The notes: a model not told the origin generated them from the letters alone. A stretch of DNA of 11,574 bases from Pseudomonadota bacterium (GCA_023390985.1 JAEWBU010000244.1:1-11574); one strand, 5' to 3'. Counted from the stretch's first letter, positions 1-7,171 are shown. Numbers and translations: made by a program.

Positions 1-1268
1 CCGGCCACGCCGAAGGCCGCGGTGATGAACACGTCGAAGGTGTTGTTGTTGATCGAGTACACGCCGATGCAGCAGAACACCAGGATCGCCGGGTACAGCA
101 GGCGGTACGGCACCTTGAGCAGCTTGACCCACACGCCCACCAGCGGCAGGTTGAGCACGATCAGCATCAGGTTGCCCAGCCACATGCTGGCGATCAGCCC
201 CCAGAACAGCTCGGGGTTGCTGGTCATCACCTGCGGACCCGGCTGGATGTTGTGGATGGTCATCGCGCCCACCATCAGCGCCATCACCACGTTCGAAGGG
301 ATGCCCAGCGTCAGCAGCGGGATGAACGAGGTCTGCGCGCCGGCGTTGTTGGCGGCCTCGGGGCCGGCCACGCCTTCGATGGCGCCCTGGCCGAACTCGG
401 CGCTGCGCTTGGAGAGCTTCTTCTCCAGCGTGTAGGAGGCGAACGAGGACAGCGTCGCGCCGCCGCCGGGCAGCATGCCCAGAACCGTGCCCAGCGCCGT
501 GCCGCGTGCCGCCGCCGGCAGCATGCGGCGGAAGTCCTCGGCCGTGGGGAACAGCTTGGTCACGTGGTTGGTGAAGGTCTCGCGGTGCTCGCGCTGCTCG
601 ACGTTTACGATGATCTCGGCGAAGCCGAAGATGCCCATGGCCAGCGCGACGAAGTTGATGCCGTCGGTGAGCTCCGGGATGTCGAACGAGTAGCGCGCCA
701 CGCCCGAGTTGACGTCGGTGCCGACCAGGCCGAGCACCAGGCCGAGCAGGATCATGCCGATCGCCTTGACGAGCGAGCCGGACGCGAGAACGACCGCGCC
801 GACCAGGCCCAGCACCATCAGCGAGAAGTACTCGGCCGGGCCGAACTTGAAGGCCAGTTCGGACATCGGCACGGCGAAGGCGGCCAGGACCAGCGTCGCC
901 ACGCAGCCGGCGATGAACGAGCTGATGCCCGCGGTGGCCAGCGCCGCGCCGGCTCTTCCCTTGCGCGCCATCTGGTAGCCGTCGATCGCGGTCACCACCG
1001 AGGAGGATTCCCCCGGCAGGTTGACCAGGATCGCGGTGGTCGATCCGCCGTACTGCGCGCCGTAGTAGATGCCGGCCAGCATGATCAGCGCCGACACCGG
1101 CGGCAGGGTGTAGGTGATCGGAAGCAGCATCGCGATCGTGGTCGACGGGCCCAGGCCGGGCAGCACGCCGATCAGCGTGCCCAGCAGGCAGCCGACGAAG
1201 GCGTAGAGCAGGTTCTGCAGGTTCAGCGCCGTCTCGAAGCCGAGGGCGAGGTGGGAGATCAGTTCCAT
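1..1268 (-). CDS. tctA: Tripartite tricarboxylate transporter large permease TctA, C-terminus cut by window edge
   Basis: Large integral-membrane subunit of a TTT (tripartite tricarboxylate transporter) system, which imports citrate-like or other carboxylates across the inner membrane using an ion gradient. About 422 residues are present and the frame is open to base 1; the family is usually about 500, so some 80 C-terminal residues are missing. Visible family marks are the N-terminal loop GVLPGLGPSTT (about residues 34-44), followed by a YYGAQYGGSTTAILVN stretch and the GESSSVV segment. A second glycine-rich loop, GMLPGGGATLSSF, lies near residues 262-275, and GVYSINNNTFDV lies near the cut end. 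The two related glycine loops reflect the internal duplication of the family. The ATG at 1268 is preceded by GAGGAG, which overlaps the tctB stop, so the two genes are translationally close (13 bases apart) and form one operon. The substrate cannot be told from sequence. Family assignment is very secure. Confidence 0.96.
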   Translation of the reverse strand, partial: MELISHLALGFETALNLQNLLYAFVGCLLGTLIGVLPGLGPSTTIAMLLPITYTLPPVSALIMLAGIYYGAQYGGSTTAILVNLPGESSSVVTAIDGYQMARKGRAGAALATAGISSFIAGCVATLVLAAFAVPMSELAFKFGPAEYFSLMVLGLVGAVVLASGSLVKAIGMILLGLVLGLVGTDVNSGVARYSFDIPELTDGINFVALAMGIFGFAEIIVNVEQREHRETFTNHVTKLFPTAEDFRRMLPAAARGTALGTVLGMLPGGGATLSSFASYTLEKKLSKRSAEFGQGAIEGVAGPEAANNAGAQTSFIPLLTLGIPSNVVMALMVGAMTIHNIQPGPQVMTSNPELFWGLIASMWLGNLMLIVLNLPLVGVWVKLLKVPYRLLYPAILVFCCIGVYSINNNTFDVFITAAFGVA

Positions 1269-1281
1269 TTCGAAATGCTCC

Positions 1282-1749
1282 TCAGCTCGCCAGGAAGGAA
1301 GGCCACAGCGGGATTTGCAGGCTGATGCCGTAGATGAACACCGCGGTGCTGAAGACCACGAGCAGCACGGCGTTCACGATCGCGCCGCGCCAGGTGAACT
1401 CGTGGCTGGCGCGGCTGGACACCAGCACCAGCACGGCCAGCGACAGCACCAGCCCGAGCGGCTGCAGCAGCAGCCCGAACAGCACCACGCCGCCGAGGAT
1501 CCAGGCCATGGGGCCGAGTTCGGGTCGCTTGAGCTTCTCGGCCTCGGCGTTGAGCCGCAGTGAACTGCCGGCGGTGATCAGCCCGACCACGGCGAGCAGG
1601 ACGCCAATCCAGAACGGGAAGAAGCCGGGCCCCATTCGGGCCGGGTCGCCCAGCCGGTAGCCGAGGGCCCCGATGCTGAAGCCGGTGCCGGCCACCATGT
1701 AGATGAGTCCGGCGGCGAAGTCTTTCTGGTTTCTGATGCGCATACGCAT
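1282..1749 (-). CDS. tctB: Tripartite tricarboxylate transporter small permease TctB
   Basis: Small membrane subunit of the TTT transporter, partner of TctA in the inner membrane. The protein has 155 residues, the normal family size. Hydrophobic segments lie near residues 9-28, 44-63, 80-112 (probably a hairpin or a pair) and 122-144. The loop between the first two carries RMGPGFFPFW, the most recognisable TctB signature, and the C-terminus ends with the common LQIPLWP-like segment. ATG at 1749 is chosen because AAGGAG (1759-1764) sits 9 bases upstream; a second in-frame ATG at 1743 is possible. It is the first gene of the operon, directly downstream of the putative MarR operators, and no tctC lies ahead of it. 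TctB proteins are poorly conserved, but neighbourhood and motif together make this firm. Confidence 0.93.
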   Translation of the reverse strand: MRMRIRNQKDFAAGLIYMVAGTGFSIGALGYRLGDPARMGPGFFPFWIGVLLAVVGLITAGSSLRLNAEAEKLKRPELGPMAWILGGVVLFGLLLQPLGLVLSLAVLVLVSSRASHEFTWRGAIVNAVLLVVFSTAVFIYGISLQIPLWPSFLAS

Positions 1750-1772
1750 GCGGCTTGTCTCCTTGCGGTTAC

Positions 1773-1806
1773 ATCACGACGTGACATGATTAGATCACGT
1801 TGTGAT
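1773..1806. promoter_or_regulatory. Twin inverted-repeat operator between tctB and marR (putative MarR sites)
   Basis: Two copies of one palindrome-like element are present: ATCACGACGTGAC at 1773-1785 and ATCACGTTGTGAT at 1794-1806. Each has 5-base arms around a 3-base centre; the second is perfect and the first has one arm mismatch. Over the core ATCACGNNGTGA they differ only at two central bases. The centres (1779 and 1800) are 21 bp apart, about two helical turns, so two dimers would bind the same DNA face. The repeats lie in the divergent region between a transporter operon and a MarR-family gene, the usual position for MarR autoregulation and target control. The palindromes are directly visible; that this MarR protein binds them is inferred. 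Confidence 0.7.
1789..1794 (-). promoter_or_regulatory. Candidate -10 box for the tctBA operon
   Basis: Read on the minus strand, these bases give TCTAAT, 5 of 6 matches to the sigma-70 consensus TATAAT. The box falls between the two inverted repeats. The predicted start of transcription (near 1782) lies inside the first repeat and the -10/-35 spacer lies inside the second, so occupied sites would block RNA polymerase. No good -35 hexamer is seen at 16-18 bases spacing. A weaker plus-strand promoter for marR (TTGCGG at 1763-1768 with CATGAT at 1785-1790) would overlap the same sites. Confidence 0.4.
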
Positions 1807-1870
1807 GAATCAGGAAGAGCCGCGAAGTTCCCCGGTGTAGATTCGGGGGATGGGGACAAGGGCGACGAAG

Positions 1871-2299
1871 ATGGCGACGAGGGACCTGCCGCAAGGCCGC
1901 GAGGCCGGCGACAAGGAGCAGCTGGAGCGGCTGTCGACCTTCCGTTGGCAGCTGCGGCGGTTCCTCCGCGTCAGCGAGGACATCTGCCACGAGATGGGCA
2001 TCACCATGCTGCACTACCAGCTGATGCTGCACACCCAGGGATTCGCCGGCCGCGAGTGGGCCAGCATCGGCGAACTGGCCGAGCGGCTGCAGGCGCGGCC
2101 GCACGGCGTGGTCGCGCTGGTGACGCGCTGCGAACAGGCCGGCCTGGTCGAGCGGCGCGCCAGCGCCCAGGACGGCCGCCTGGTCGAGGTTCACCTCACG
2201 GCCAAGGGCCGCCGCCAGCTCAAGCGGCTGGCGCAGCTTCACCGGGAGGAACTGGCGGGACTGGCGGCGGTGGTGGAGGCCGCCAGCGCGGTCAGGTGA
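1871..2299 (+). CDS. MarR-family transcriptional regulator
   Basis: Winged-helix DNA-binding protein of the MarR family, normally a dimer that represses nearby genes until a small ligand, often an aromatic or carboxylic acid, releases it. It has 142 residues from ATG 1871. The dimer helix covers the LERLSTFRWQLRRFLRVSED region. The recognition-helix region is around IGELAERLQARPHGVVALVTRCEQAGLV, and the wing carries the classic family pattern R-x-x-x-x-x-D-G-R, read here as RRASAQDGRLVEVHLT. I prefer ATG 1871 because AAGGG sits 8 bases upstream; ATG 1850 in the same frame (7 residues longer) has GGGGG touching the codon and no proper spacing. It is divergent from tctBA with twin operators between, so it probably controls that transporter and itself. 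Its last bases overlap the stop of the convergent ABC gene. The ligand is unknown. Confidence 0.9.
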   Translation: MATRDLPQGREAGDKEQLERLSTFRWQLRRFLRVSEDICHEMGITMLHYQLMLHTQGFAGREWASIGELAERLQARPHGVVALVTRCEQAGLVERRASAQDGRLVEVHLTAKGRRQLKRLAQLHREELAGLAAVVEAASAVR

Positions 2300-4193
2300 T
2301 CCGCCGCCGGGCCATGCGGGGCCAGGCGCCCAGACGTCGGCGCGAGGAGGCTCCCGCCGACTTCTCGCCTTCATGCCCCCGCGCGTGCCGCGAGAACAGC
2401 CGCGCGTAATAACCGCCCTGCGCCATCAGCTGCGCATGCGTGCCGATCGCGTCGATGCGGCCTTCGCGCAGCACGACGATGCGGTCGGCATCGACCACCG
2501 TCGACAGCCGGTGCGCCACCACCAGCGTGGTGCGACCGCGCGTGAGGCGCTTCAGCGCGGCCTGCACCAGCGCCTCGCTCTCGTTGTCCAGCGCGCTGGT
2601 GGCTTCGTCCAGCACCAGGATCGGCGGGTCCTTGAGCAAGGCGCGAGCGATCGCGATGCGCTGCTTCTGCCCGCCGGAGAGCCCGGCGCCGCGTTCGCCC
2701 ACGACTGTGTCGTAGCCGTGGGGCAGGCGCTCGATGAACTCGTGCGCGTTGGCCGCGCGCGCGGCCGCTTCGGCCTGCTCGCGCGTGGCGTCGGGCCGGC
2801 CGTAGGTGATGTTGGCCAGCACGGTGTCGTGGAACAGGTGCACCTCCTGCATCACGGTGCCGACCTGGGCGCGCAGCGAGCGTTGCGTGCAGTCGCGCAG
2901 GTCCACGCCATCCACCAGGATGCGGCCGCCGGTGGGCGCATGCAGCCGCTCGAGCAGCGACACCAGCGTGGTCTTGCCGCAGCCGCTGGGACCCACCAGC
3001 GCCACCGTCTCGCCGGGCGCCACCGAGAGCGAGATGTCGCGCAGCACCGGCCGGCCATCGCCGTAGTCGAACGACACGCGGTCGAAGTGGACCGCGCCCC
3101 GCGCGACCACCAGTTCCCGCGCGTCGGGCGCATCGGCCAGCGGATCGGAAGCGTCGAGGATCTCGCGCACGCCTTCCAGCGACACGCGGCCGCGCCGCAC
3201 CGTGGAATAAACGTTCGTCAGGCTCTGGATCGGACCGAACAGGCTGCTCACGTACTGGAGCGCCGCCACCAGGATGCCGACCGTACCGTTGCCGCGCAGC
3301 ACCAGCCACACACCGATGGCCGCGACCGACAGCCGCGCGCCGGCGGCTGACAGGCCCTGCAACGCCGCGGTCTGCGCGTCGCGTCCTGCGCCGCGTTTCT
3401 GCAGCGCGTTGCCCTTGGCGACGGCATCGAGGAAGCGCTGCTCCTCGGCCTGTTCCATCGCGAAGCCCTTGACCGTGCGGATGCCGCCCAGCACCTCGGA
3501 CCAGCGGCCGAAGATCGCCGACCAGTGCGCCACCAGCGAGCGGTCGCGCTCGGTCTGCTCGGGTACGGCGCGCATGCCGATCAGAGCGGGCAGCGGCGCG
3601 AACACGCAGACGGCGAGCGCCAGGCGCCAGTCCAGCTGCACCAGCGCGGTGAGGGCCAGTCCCAGGTAGCAGGCGGCGGGCAGTGCCTTGAAGGCCAGCT
3701 CGGCGACCGTGTTGACGAAGCCGTTGATCGACGCGTTGACGCGATTGATGGTGGCGCCCACCGTCTGCTTCTGGTGCCACGCCAGCGGCAGTTCATGCAG
3801 CCGCGCGGTCACGCGGTGGCGCAGCGCGAAGTCGAGGTCCAGCCGCACGCGGCCGCTGCGCGTCTCCACCATGCGCGACAGGTAGACCTGCACCAGCTCC
3901 GCCGCCGCGACGGCCAGCAGCGCCCACACGATGGCGCGCACCGATCCGATGGGTGCCGAAGCCGCGTACCGGGTCAGCGAGTCGACCAGGTTCATCACGG
4001 CCAGCGGCGACGCCGCGCCGACCACGGCGAGCAGCAGAGCGAGCGTCACCACCTTGCCGATCGGCCGGCCGAAGCCGCGCAGCCAGGGCCGGGCTTGGCG
4101 GGCGAGGGCCAGGGTGCTGGCCTGCGTGGTGGAAGAGGAGGGCGCGGCGGCTGCGCGCGGGGAAGGGCCGGAAACTTCAGCGGCGGAGGACAT
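2292..4193 (-). CDS. ABC exporter half-transporter (fused membrane and ATPase domains)
   Basis: Homodimer- or heterodimer-forming ABC exporter of the MsbA/type IV fold, in the inner membrane with the ATPase in the cytosol; substrate unknown. Numbered from ATG 4193 (633 residues), six membrane helices lie near 46-70, 85-105, 165-184, 187-207, 288-302 and 303-322. The nucleotide-binding domain follows: Walker A GPSGCGKTT (401-409), Q-loop Gln449, signature LSGGQKQR (505-512), Walker B ILVLDE (525-530) with catalytic Glu530, D-loop SALD, and switch His561 in AHRLST. All catalytic residues are intact. An in-frame GTG at 4211 has AGGGA touching it but no spacing, so I prefer ATG 4193 although its own SD is poor. 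The C-terminus has about 30 extra basic, Arg/Ser-rich residues beyond the usual end. The stop overlaps the marR stop by 8 bases. Lipid or drug export is possible but cannot be chosen from sequence. Confidence 0.93.
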   Translation of the reverse strand: MSSAAEVSGPSPRAAAAPSSSTTQASTLALARQARPWLRGFGRPIGKVVTLALLLAVVGAASPLAVMNLVDSLTRYAASAPIGSVRAIVWALLAVAAAELVQVYLSRMVETRSGRVRLDLDFALRHRVTARLHELPLAWHQKQTVGATINRVNASINGFVNTVAELAFKALPAACYLGLALTALVQLDWRLALAVCVFAPLPALIGMRAVPEQTERDRSLVAHWSAIFGRWSEVLGGIRTVKGFAMEQAEEQRFLDAVAKGNALQKRGAGRDAQTAALQGLSAAGARLSVAAIGVWLVLRGNGTVGILVAALQYVSSLFGPIQSLTNVYSTVRRGRVSLEGVREILDASDPLADAPDARELVVARGAVHFDRVSFDYGDGRPVLRDISLSVAPGETVALVGPSGCGKTTLVSLLERLHAPTGGRILVDGVDLRDCTQRSLRAQVGTVMQEVHLFHDTVLANITYGRPDATREQAEAAARAANAHEFIERLPHGYDTVVGERGAGLSGGQKQRIAIARALLKDPPILVLDEATSALDNESEALVQAALKRLTRGRTTLVVAHRLSTVVDADRIVVLREGRIDAIGTHAQLMAQGGYYARLFSRHARGHEGEKSAGASSRRRLGAWPRMARRRIT

Positions 4194-4289
4194 GGCGGCT
4201 CGAGCGGCCACTCCCTGGCGCGTGACAACAGCGCAACTCAGCCGCAGCCGGAACTGTAGCGACTTGCGGATGAGCTCGCAGCGGTGGGG

Positions 4290-4727
4290 TCAGCGCGAAA
4301 GGATCGACCCGAGCGGCGGCACGCAGACGTTGTTGCGGTTCTCCAACTCGGGTGGGCAAACCTTCCGCATGCCGGCCTTGCGGTCCCAGGTCGGCGGCGT
4401 GCCGCTGTTCACCGCGTTCTCCAGTCCGTCGCTCTGACCGAAGGCGCCGGCGCCCAGCATCTGCGTGGAGCTGGCGCGCGTCGGAGCGCGCGTGCCCGCG
4501 GGAACGGGCGCTCCGCCCGTCGTTGGCCCTTCGGCGCCGATCGCCGCGGTGCCACCGCCGCCAGGAACTCCGTTCCTCGGGTTGCCGGCCTCGTCGAACT
4601 CCACGGTCGGGCCCGACGCCCGGCTTGCGGTGCTGGGCCGGCTGGTCGAGTACTGCGACGACTGCGCGTGCGCGGCGCAAGCCAGCGCGGCGAGCAGGAC
4701 GGCGGGGATGCAGCGGGTAGGTGCCAT
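4290..4727 (-). CDS. Small exported protein of unknown function with C-terminal CPP...CVPP motif
   Basis: A 145-residue protein with a clear Sec signal peptide: Arg5, a hydrophobic core at residues 7-19, and AHA|Q as the likely signal peptidase I site after residue 21. The mature part is Ser/Thr/Gly/Pro-rich and probably disordered to about residue 112. A short conserved-looking tail follows, WDRKAGMRKVCPPELENRN and then VCVPP, with Cys124 and Cys135 that could form a disulfide in the periplasm. A KVCPPGLAKKNNGCLPPG-like tail is, from memory, recurrent in proteobacterial exported proteins of unknown role, so I treat this as a variant of it. ATG 4727 is chosen because it begins the signal peptide; no clear SD is visible. 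A TAGCAT -10-like hexamer (4737-4742, minus strand) lies just upstream, so the leader may be very short. The gene ends about 96 bases before the ABC exporter on the same strand and could be co-transcribed. No function is assigned. Confidence 0.72.
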   Translation of the reverse strand: MAPTRCIPAVLLAALACAAHAQSSQYSTSRPSTASRASGPTVEFDEAGNPRNGVPGGGGTAAIGAEGPTTGGAPVPAGTRAPTRASSTQMLGAGAFGQSDGLENAVNSGTPPTWDRKAGMRKVCPPELENRNNVCVPPLGSILSR

Positions 4728-4876
4728 GTCGGGACCATGCTAGTCCCCACGCGCGACCGCAAGGCGCCGACGTAACCAGATGCAGCGGATGCGTTGCACG
4801 CCGATGAGCCAAGTCCCACGCGGGCTGCGGCGCGGCGCCTACAGGGCGCGGCCGGCGCACCGCCTAGCCTCGTCGC

Positions 4877-5875
4877 ATGACGGCGATCCCCGACGACCCG
4901 ACGCCCTGCCTCGAAGACCTGCTCCAGCGTTTCCGCGACGTGCGCGAAGGCAAGGTGCAGACCTCGCTGCCCGGCATGGATGCGACCGACCCGGATTGCT
5001 TCGCGATCGCGGTGGCGTCGGTGGACGGCCGCGTGTGGTCGGCCGGCGACGATCGGCAGCCGATGTCGCTGCAATCGATCTCCAAGCCCTTCCTCTACGG
5101 CCTGGCGCTGGACCGCCTGGGCCGCGACGTCGTGCACCGGAAGGTGGCGGTGGAACCCACCGGCGAGGCCTTCAACTCGCTCACCGAGCTGGAAGAGGAC
5201 CACCTGCCTTACAACCCGATGATCAATTCGGGCGCCATCGCCATCTCGGGCCTGCTGCACCACGACGCGCCGCGCGAGTCGCAGCAACGCATGATGGCCA
5301 TGTTCAGCGACTACCTGGGCCGGACCGCGCAGGTGCACGAAGCGGTCAAGGGCCGCGAGCTGCAAGGCGCGCACCGCAACCTCGCCATCGCCCACCTGCT
5401 GCGCCACTTCGACGTGATCGGCGACGACATCGACGGCGCCATGAAGCTGTATGCATGGCAGTGCGCCTTGATGCTCGATACGCGCGAACTGGCGCTGATG
5501 GGCGCCACCCTGGCGAACTGCGGCGTGCAGCCGGTCACCGGCAAGCGGGCGCTGCAGCACCGCCACGTGCGGGACGTGCTCACGCTGATGTTCACCTGCG
5601 GCATGTACGACACCTCGGGCACCTGGGCCTACCACGTGGGCCTGCCGGCCAAGAGCGGCGTCGGAGGCGGCATCGTGGCGGTCGTGCCGGGCCGGATGGG
5701 GCTGGCGGTGTTCTCGCCGCGGCTCGACGCGCACGGCCACAGCGCGCGGGGCATCGAGGTGTTCAAGGCCTGGGCGGCGGACTGGGGCCTGGGCGTGCTG
5801 GGCGACGGGCAAGCCGAGGAACAACGCTCGGCACACCCGCTTCCGGACCCTCCGTCCGCTCGCAGTGCAAACTGA
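4877..5875 (+). CDS. glsA: Glutaminase (beta-lactamase-fold, GlsA type)
   Basis: Cytosolic enzyme hydrolysing L-glutamine to glutamate and ammonia. It has 332 residues; family members are about 305-310. The catalytic Ser-x-x-Lys pair is in QSISKPF (Ser67, Lys70). The substrate-site residues expected for the serine-dependent glutaminases are all visible at the expected spacing: Asn117 in NPMINSGAI, Glu161, Asn168 in HRNLA, Tyr192 in KLYAWQC, Tyr244 in CGMYDTSG and Val262 in KSGVGGG. The protein should therefore be active. About 24 extra residues at the C-terminus (Pro/Ser-rich, after LGVLGD) are unlike the core and probably disordered. ATG 4877 fits the start of the family fold, but no clear SD precedes it. 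It is divergent from the small exported protein (149-base gap) and convergent with the propeller lipoprotein (24-base gap), so it appears to be a single-gene unit. Its link to the neighbours is not evident. Confidence 0.96.
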   Translation: MTAIPDDPTPCLEDLLQRFRDVREGKVQTSLPGMDATDPDCFAIAVASVDGRVWSAGDDRQPMSLQSISKPFLYGLALDRLGRDVVHRKVAVEPTGEAFNSLTELEEDHLPYNPMINSGAIAISGLLHHDAPRESQQRMMAMFSDYLGRTAQVHEAVKGRELQGAHRNLAIAHLLRHFDVIGDDIDGAMKLYAWQCALMLDTRELALMGATLANCGVQPVTGKRALQHRHVRDVLTLMFTCGMYDTSGTWAYHVGLPAKSGVGGGIVAVVPGRMGLAVFSPRLDAHGHSARGIEVFKAWAADWGLGVLGDGQAEEQRSAHPLPDPPSARSAN

Positions 5876-5883
5876 GGCTCAGT
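5871..5883. repeat. Short inverted repeat across the glsA stop codon
   Basis: ACTGAG and CTCAGT form 6-base arms around one central G, spanning the glsA TGA and the convergent 24-base gap. As RNA it could form a small 5-bp stem with a GGC loop, but no T-run follows on either strand. It is therefore not a convincing intrinsic terminator; it may be chance or a weak 3' end signal. Confidence 0.3.
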
Positions 5884-5899
5884 CCGGCAACATGTCCGT

Positions 5900-7171
5900 T
5901 CAGTCGATCGCGCGCCAGACGACGACGCGGTTGTTCTCCGTATCGGTGACGATCAGGCTTCGGCCTTGGAATCGAACGCCACTCGGCATGCGAAGCGTGT
6001 GTGCGCTCGGGTTTTCTTGGGGTATGCCCTCGTCGTGGACGTCGTTGTAGGTACGTCCAGTGAAATCGCGCTGGCCGATCACTTGATCCGCGGGTTGTCC
6101 ATTCATCGTCGGGAAACTGTCCCATAGCAGAACGCGGTGATTGAACCTGTCCACCACGGCGAGCTGTCCCGAGTCGCTGACATCTACCCCGAAGGGCCCA
6201 GCCAGCGTTTCTTCTGAAGGAATGGGTTGCCCTCTGTTGACCGTGCTGCTGAAGAAGTCGTCCTGTCCGAGCACCAGGCTGGCTGGCTGGAAGCTGTCCG
6301 GGAAGCTGTTCCAGATCAACACCCGTGAATTCGAACTGTCCGCGACGACCACGCGTGTATCGTCCGACCAAACTCCCGCTGGGAAACTCAGTGTCCGGCC
6401 CGTGGGGCCAGGGCCGTAATCGCCGTCGTGGTCGTCATCGTTCTGCGCGCAGATTTCAAAGTGTTCCTGGCCGAGTACCACCTTCGGCTCCCCCAGCAGG
6501 CCTGAATCCGGAATGCTCTCCCAGATCAGCACGCGATGGTTTCGATAGTCCGCGACGAGAAGACGGCCCGACGGGGTCACATAGGCCGCCAAGGGCTCAT
6601 TCATTGCCTCGGGCGCGCAATCGCTCCCTGAGGGGCTCGTCACGGTCGGTGCCATGTCCGCGGTGTCAGGGTCGGGCGCTTCGCGATAGATGTGCACGGC
6701 GTGGTTCGTCGTAAGAAGAACCAGCTGATGCTCTCTATTTGATGCACTCAGTGCCGCTGAAGGGATAGTGAACTCGGCGGCTGGTCCGATTGCCTGCTCG
6801 TAATCGCGGAAGACCTTCACCACGCCGCCTATCACGTCGGTCACGAAAAGCCTGCCGTCGGGTGTCACAGCCATGCCGCCGAAGGGGAACCGCAGGCTTC
6901 GCGCAGTGGTACCAAGGATGGCGCTTTCGAAATTCGACTGACCGATCACCGCCACTGCGGAAGGGTAAGAACCAAACCGAAGGGGCTGGGGACCAGCAGG
7001 CGGGTGAGGTGCATCCGGGCTGGCGGGGTGTCCTGGTGGATTCGGGGTGTCTGGTCCTGGTGACGAAGTCGATGGGCCATCACTACCTCCGCCGCAGCTC
7101 GCGACGAAGACGGCATTCAGGGCTGCGAGAACGGCAAAGCGCCGCTGAAAGCTAAAAGGATGAGACGCCAT
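5900..7171 (-). CDS. Lipoprotein with NHL-repeat six-bladed beta-propeller
   Basis: A 423-residue predicted lipoprotein, function unknown. The signal peptide (RR at residues 10-11, hydrophobic 12-24) ends in the lipobox V-A-S-C with Cys26 as the lipidated residue. A Gly/Ser then Pro-rich linker follows to about residue 66. The rest is NHL-type repeats with consensus P-x-G-V...L-x-V-A-D-x-x-N-x-R-V-L-I-W...V-L-G-Q-x-D-F. Clear units lie near residues 95-121, 195-239, 261-306, 323-370 and 393-423, with a degenerate one near 144-163. The C-terminal unit stops at VVVWRAID, and the missing VIGQSNF strand is at residues 75-81. This fits Velcro closure of a six-bladed ring. ATG 7171 is chosen over longer in-frame starts because GGAG lies 4-5 bases upstream and it gives a clean lipoprotein signal. 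GC is clearly lower than in neighbouring genes. NHL propellers usually bind partners or ligands, but some are enzymes. Confidence 0.85.
   Translation of the reverse strand: MASHPFSFQRRFAVLAALNAVFVASCGGGSDGPSTSSPGPDTPNPPGHPASPDAPHPPAGPQPLRFGSYPSAVAVIGQSNFESAILGTTARSLRFPFGGMAVTPDGRLFVTDVIGGVVKVFRDYEQAIGPAAEFTIPSAALSASNREHQLVLLTTNHAVHIYREAPDPDTADMAPTVTSPSGSDCAPEAMNEPLAAYVTPSGRLLVADYRNHRVLIWESIPDSGLLGEPKVVLGQEHFEICAQNDDDHDGDYGPGPTGRTLSFPAGVWSDDTRVVVADSSNSRVLIWNSFPDSFQPASLVLGQDDFFSSTVNRGQPIPSEETLAGPFGVDVSDSGQLAVVDRFNHRVLLWDSFPTMNGQPADQVIGQRDFTGRTYNDVHDEGIPQENPSAHTLRMPSGVRFQGRSLIVTDTENNRVVVWRAID

Noticed and set aside
252..1325. Plus-strand open frame of about 357 codons opposite tctA
   Set aside because: The Arg/Gln/His/Gly-rich product has no recognisable family, while the minus strand encodes clear TctA motifs across the same bases.
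2371..3780. Second minus-strand frame inside the ABC exporter
   Set aside because: It is an out-of-frame reading of the same gene with Arg/Ala-rich composition; the ABC frame holds all Walker and signature motifs.
5840..5900. Terminator between convergent glsA and propeller genes
   Set aside because: Short inverted repeats are present (CGGAC/GTCCG and ACTGAG/CTCAGT) but no T-run follows on either strand.
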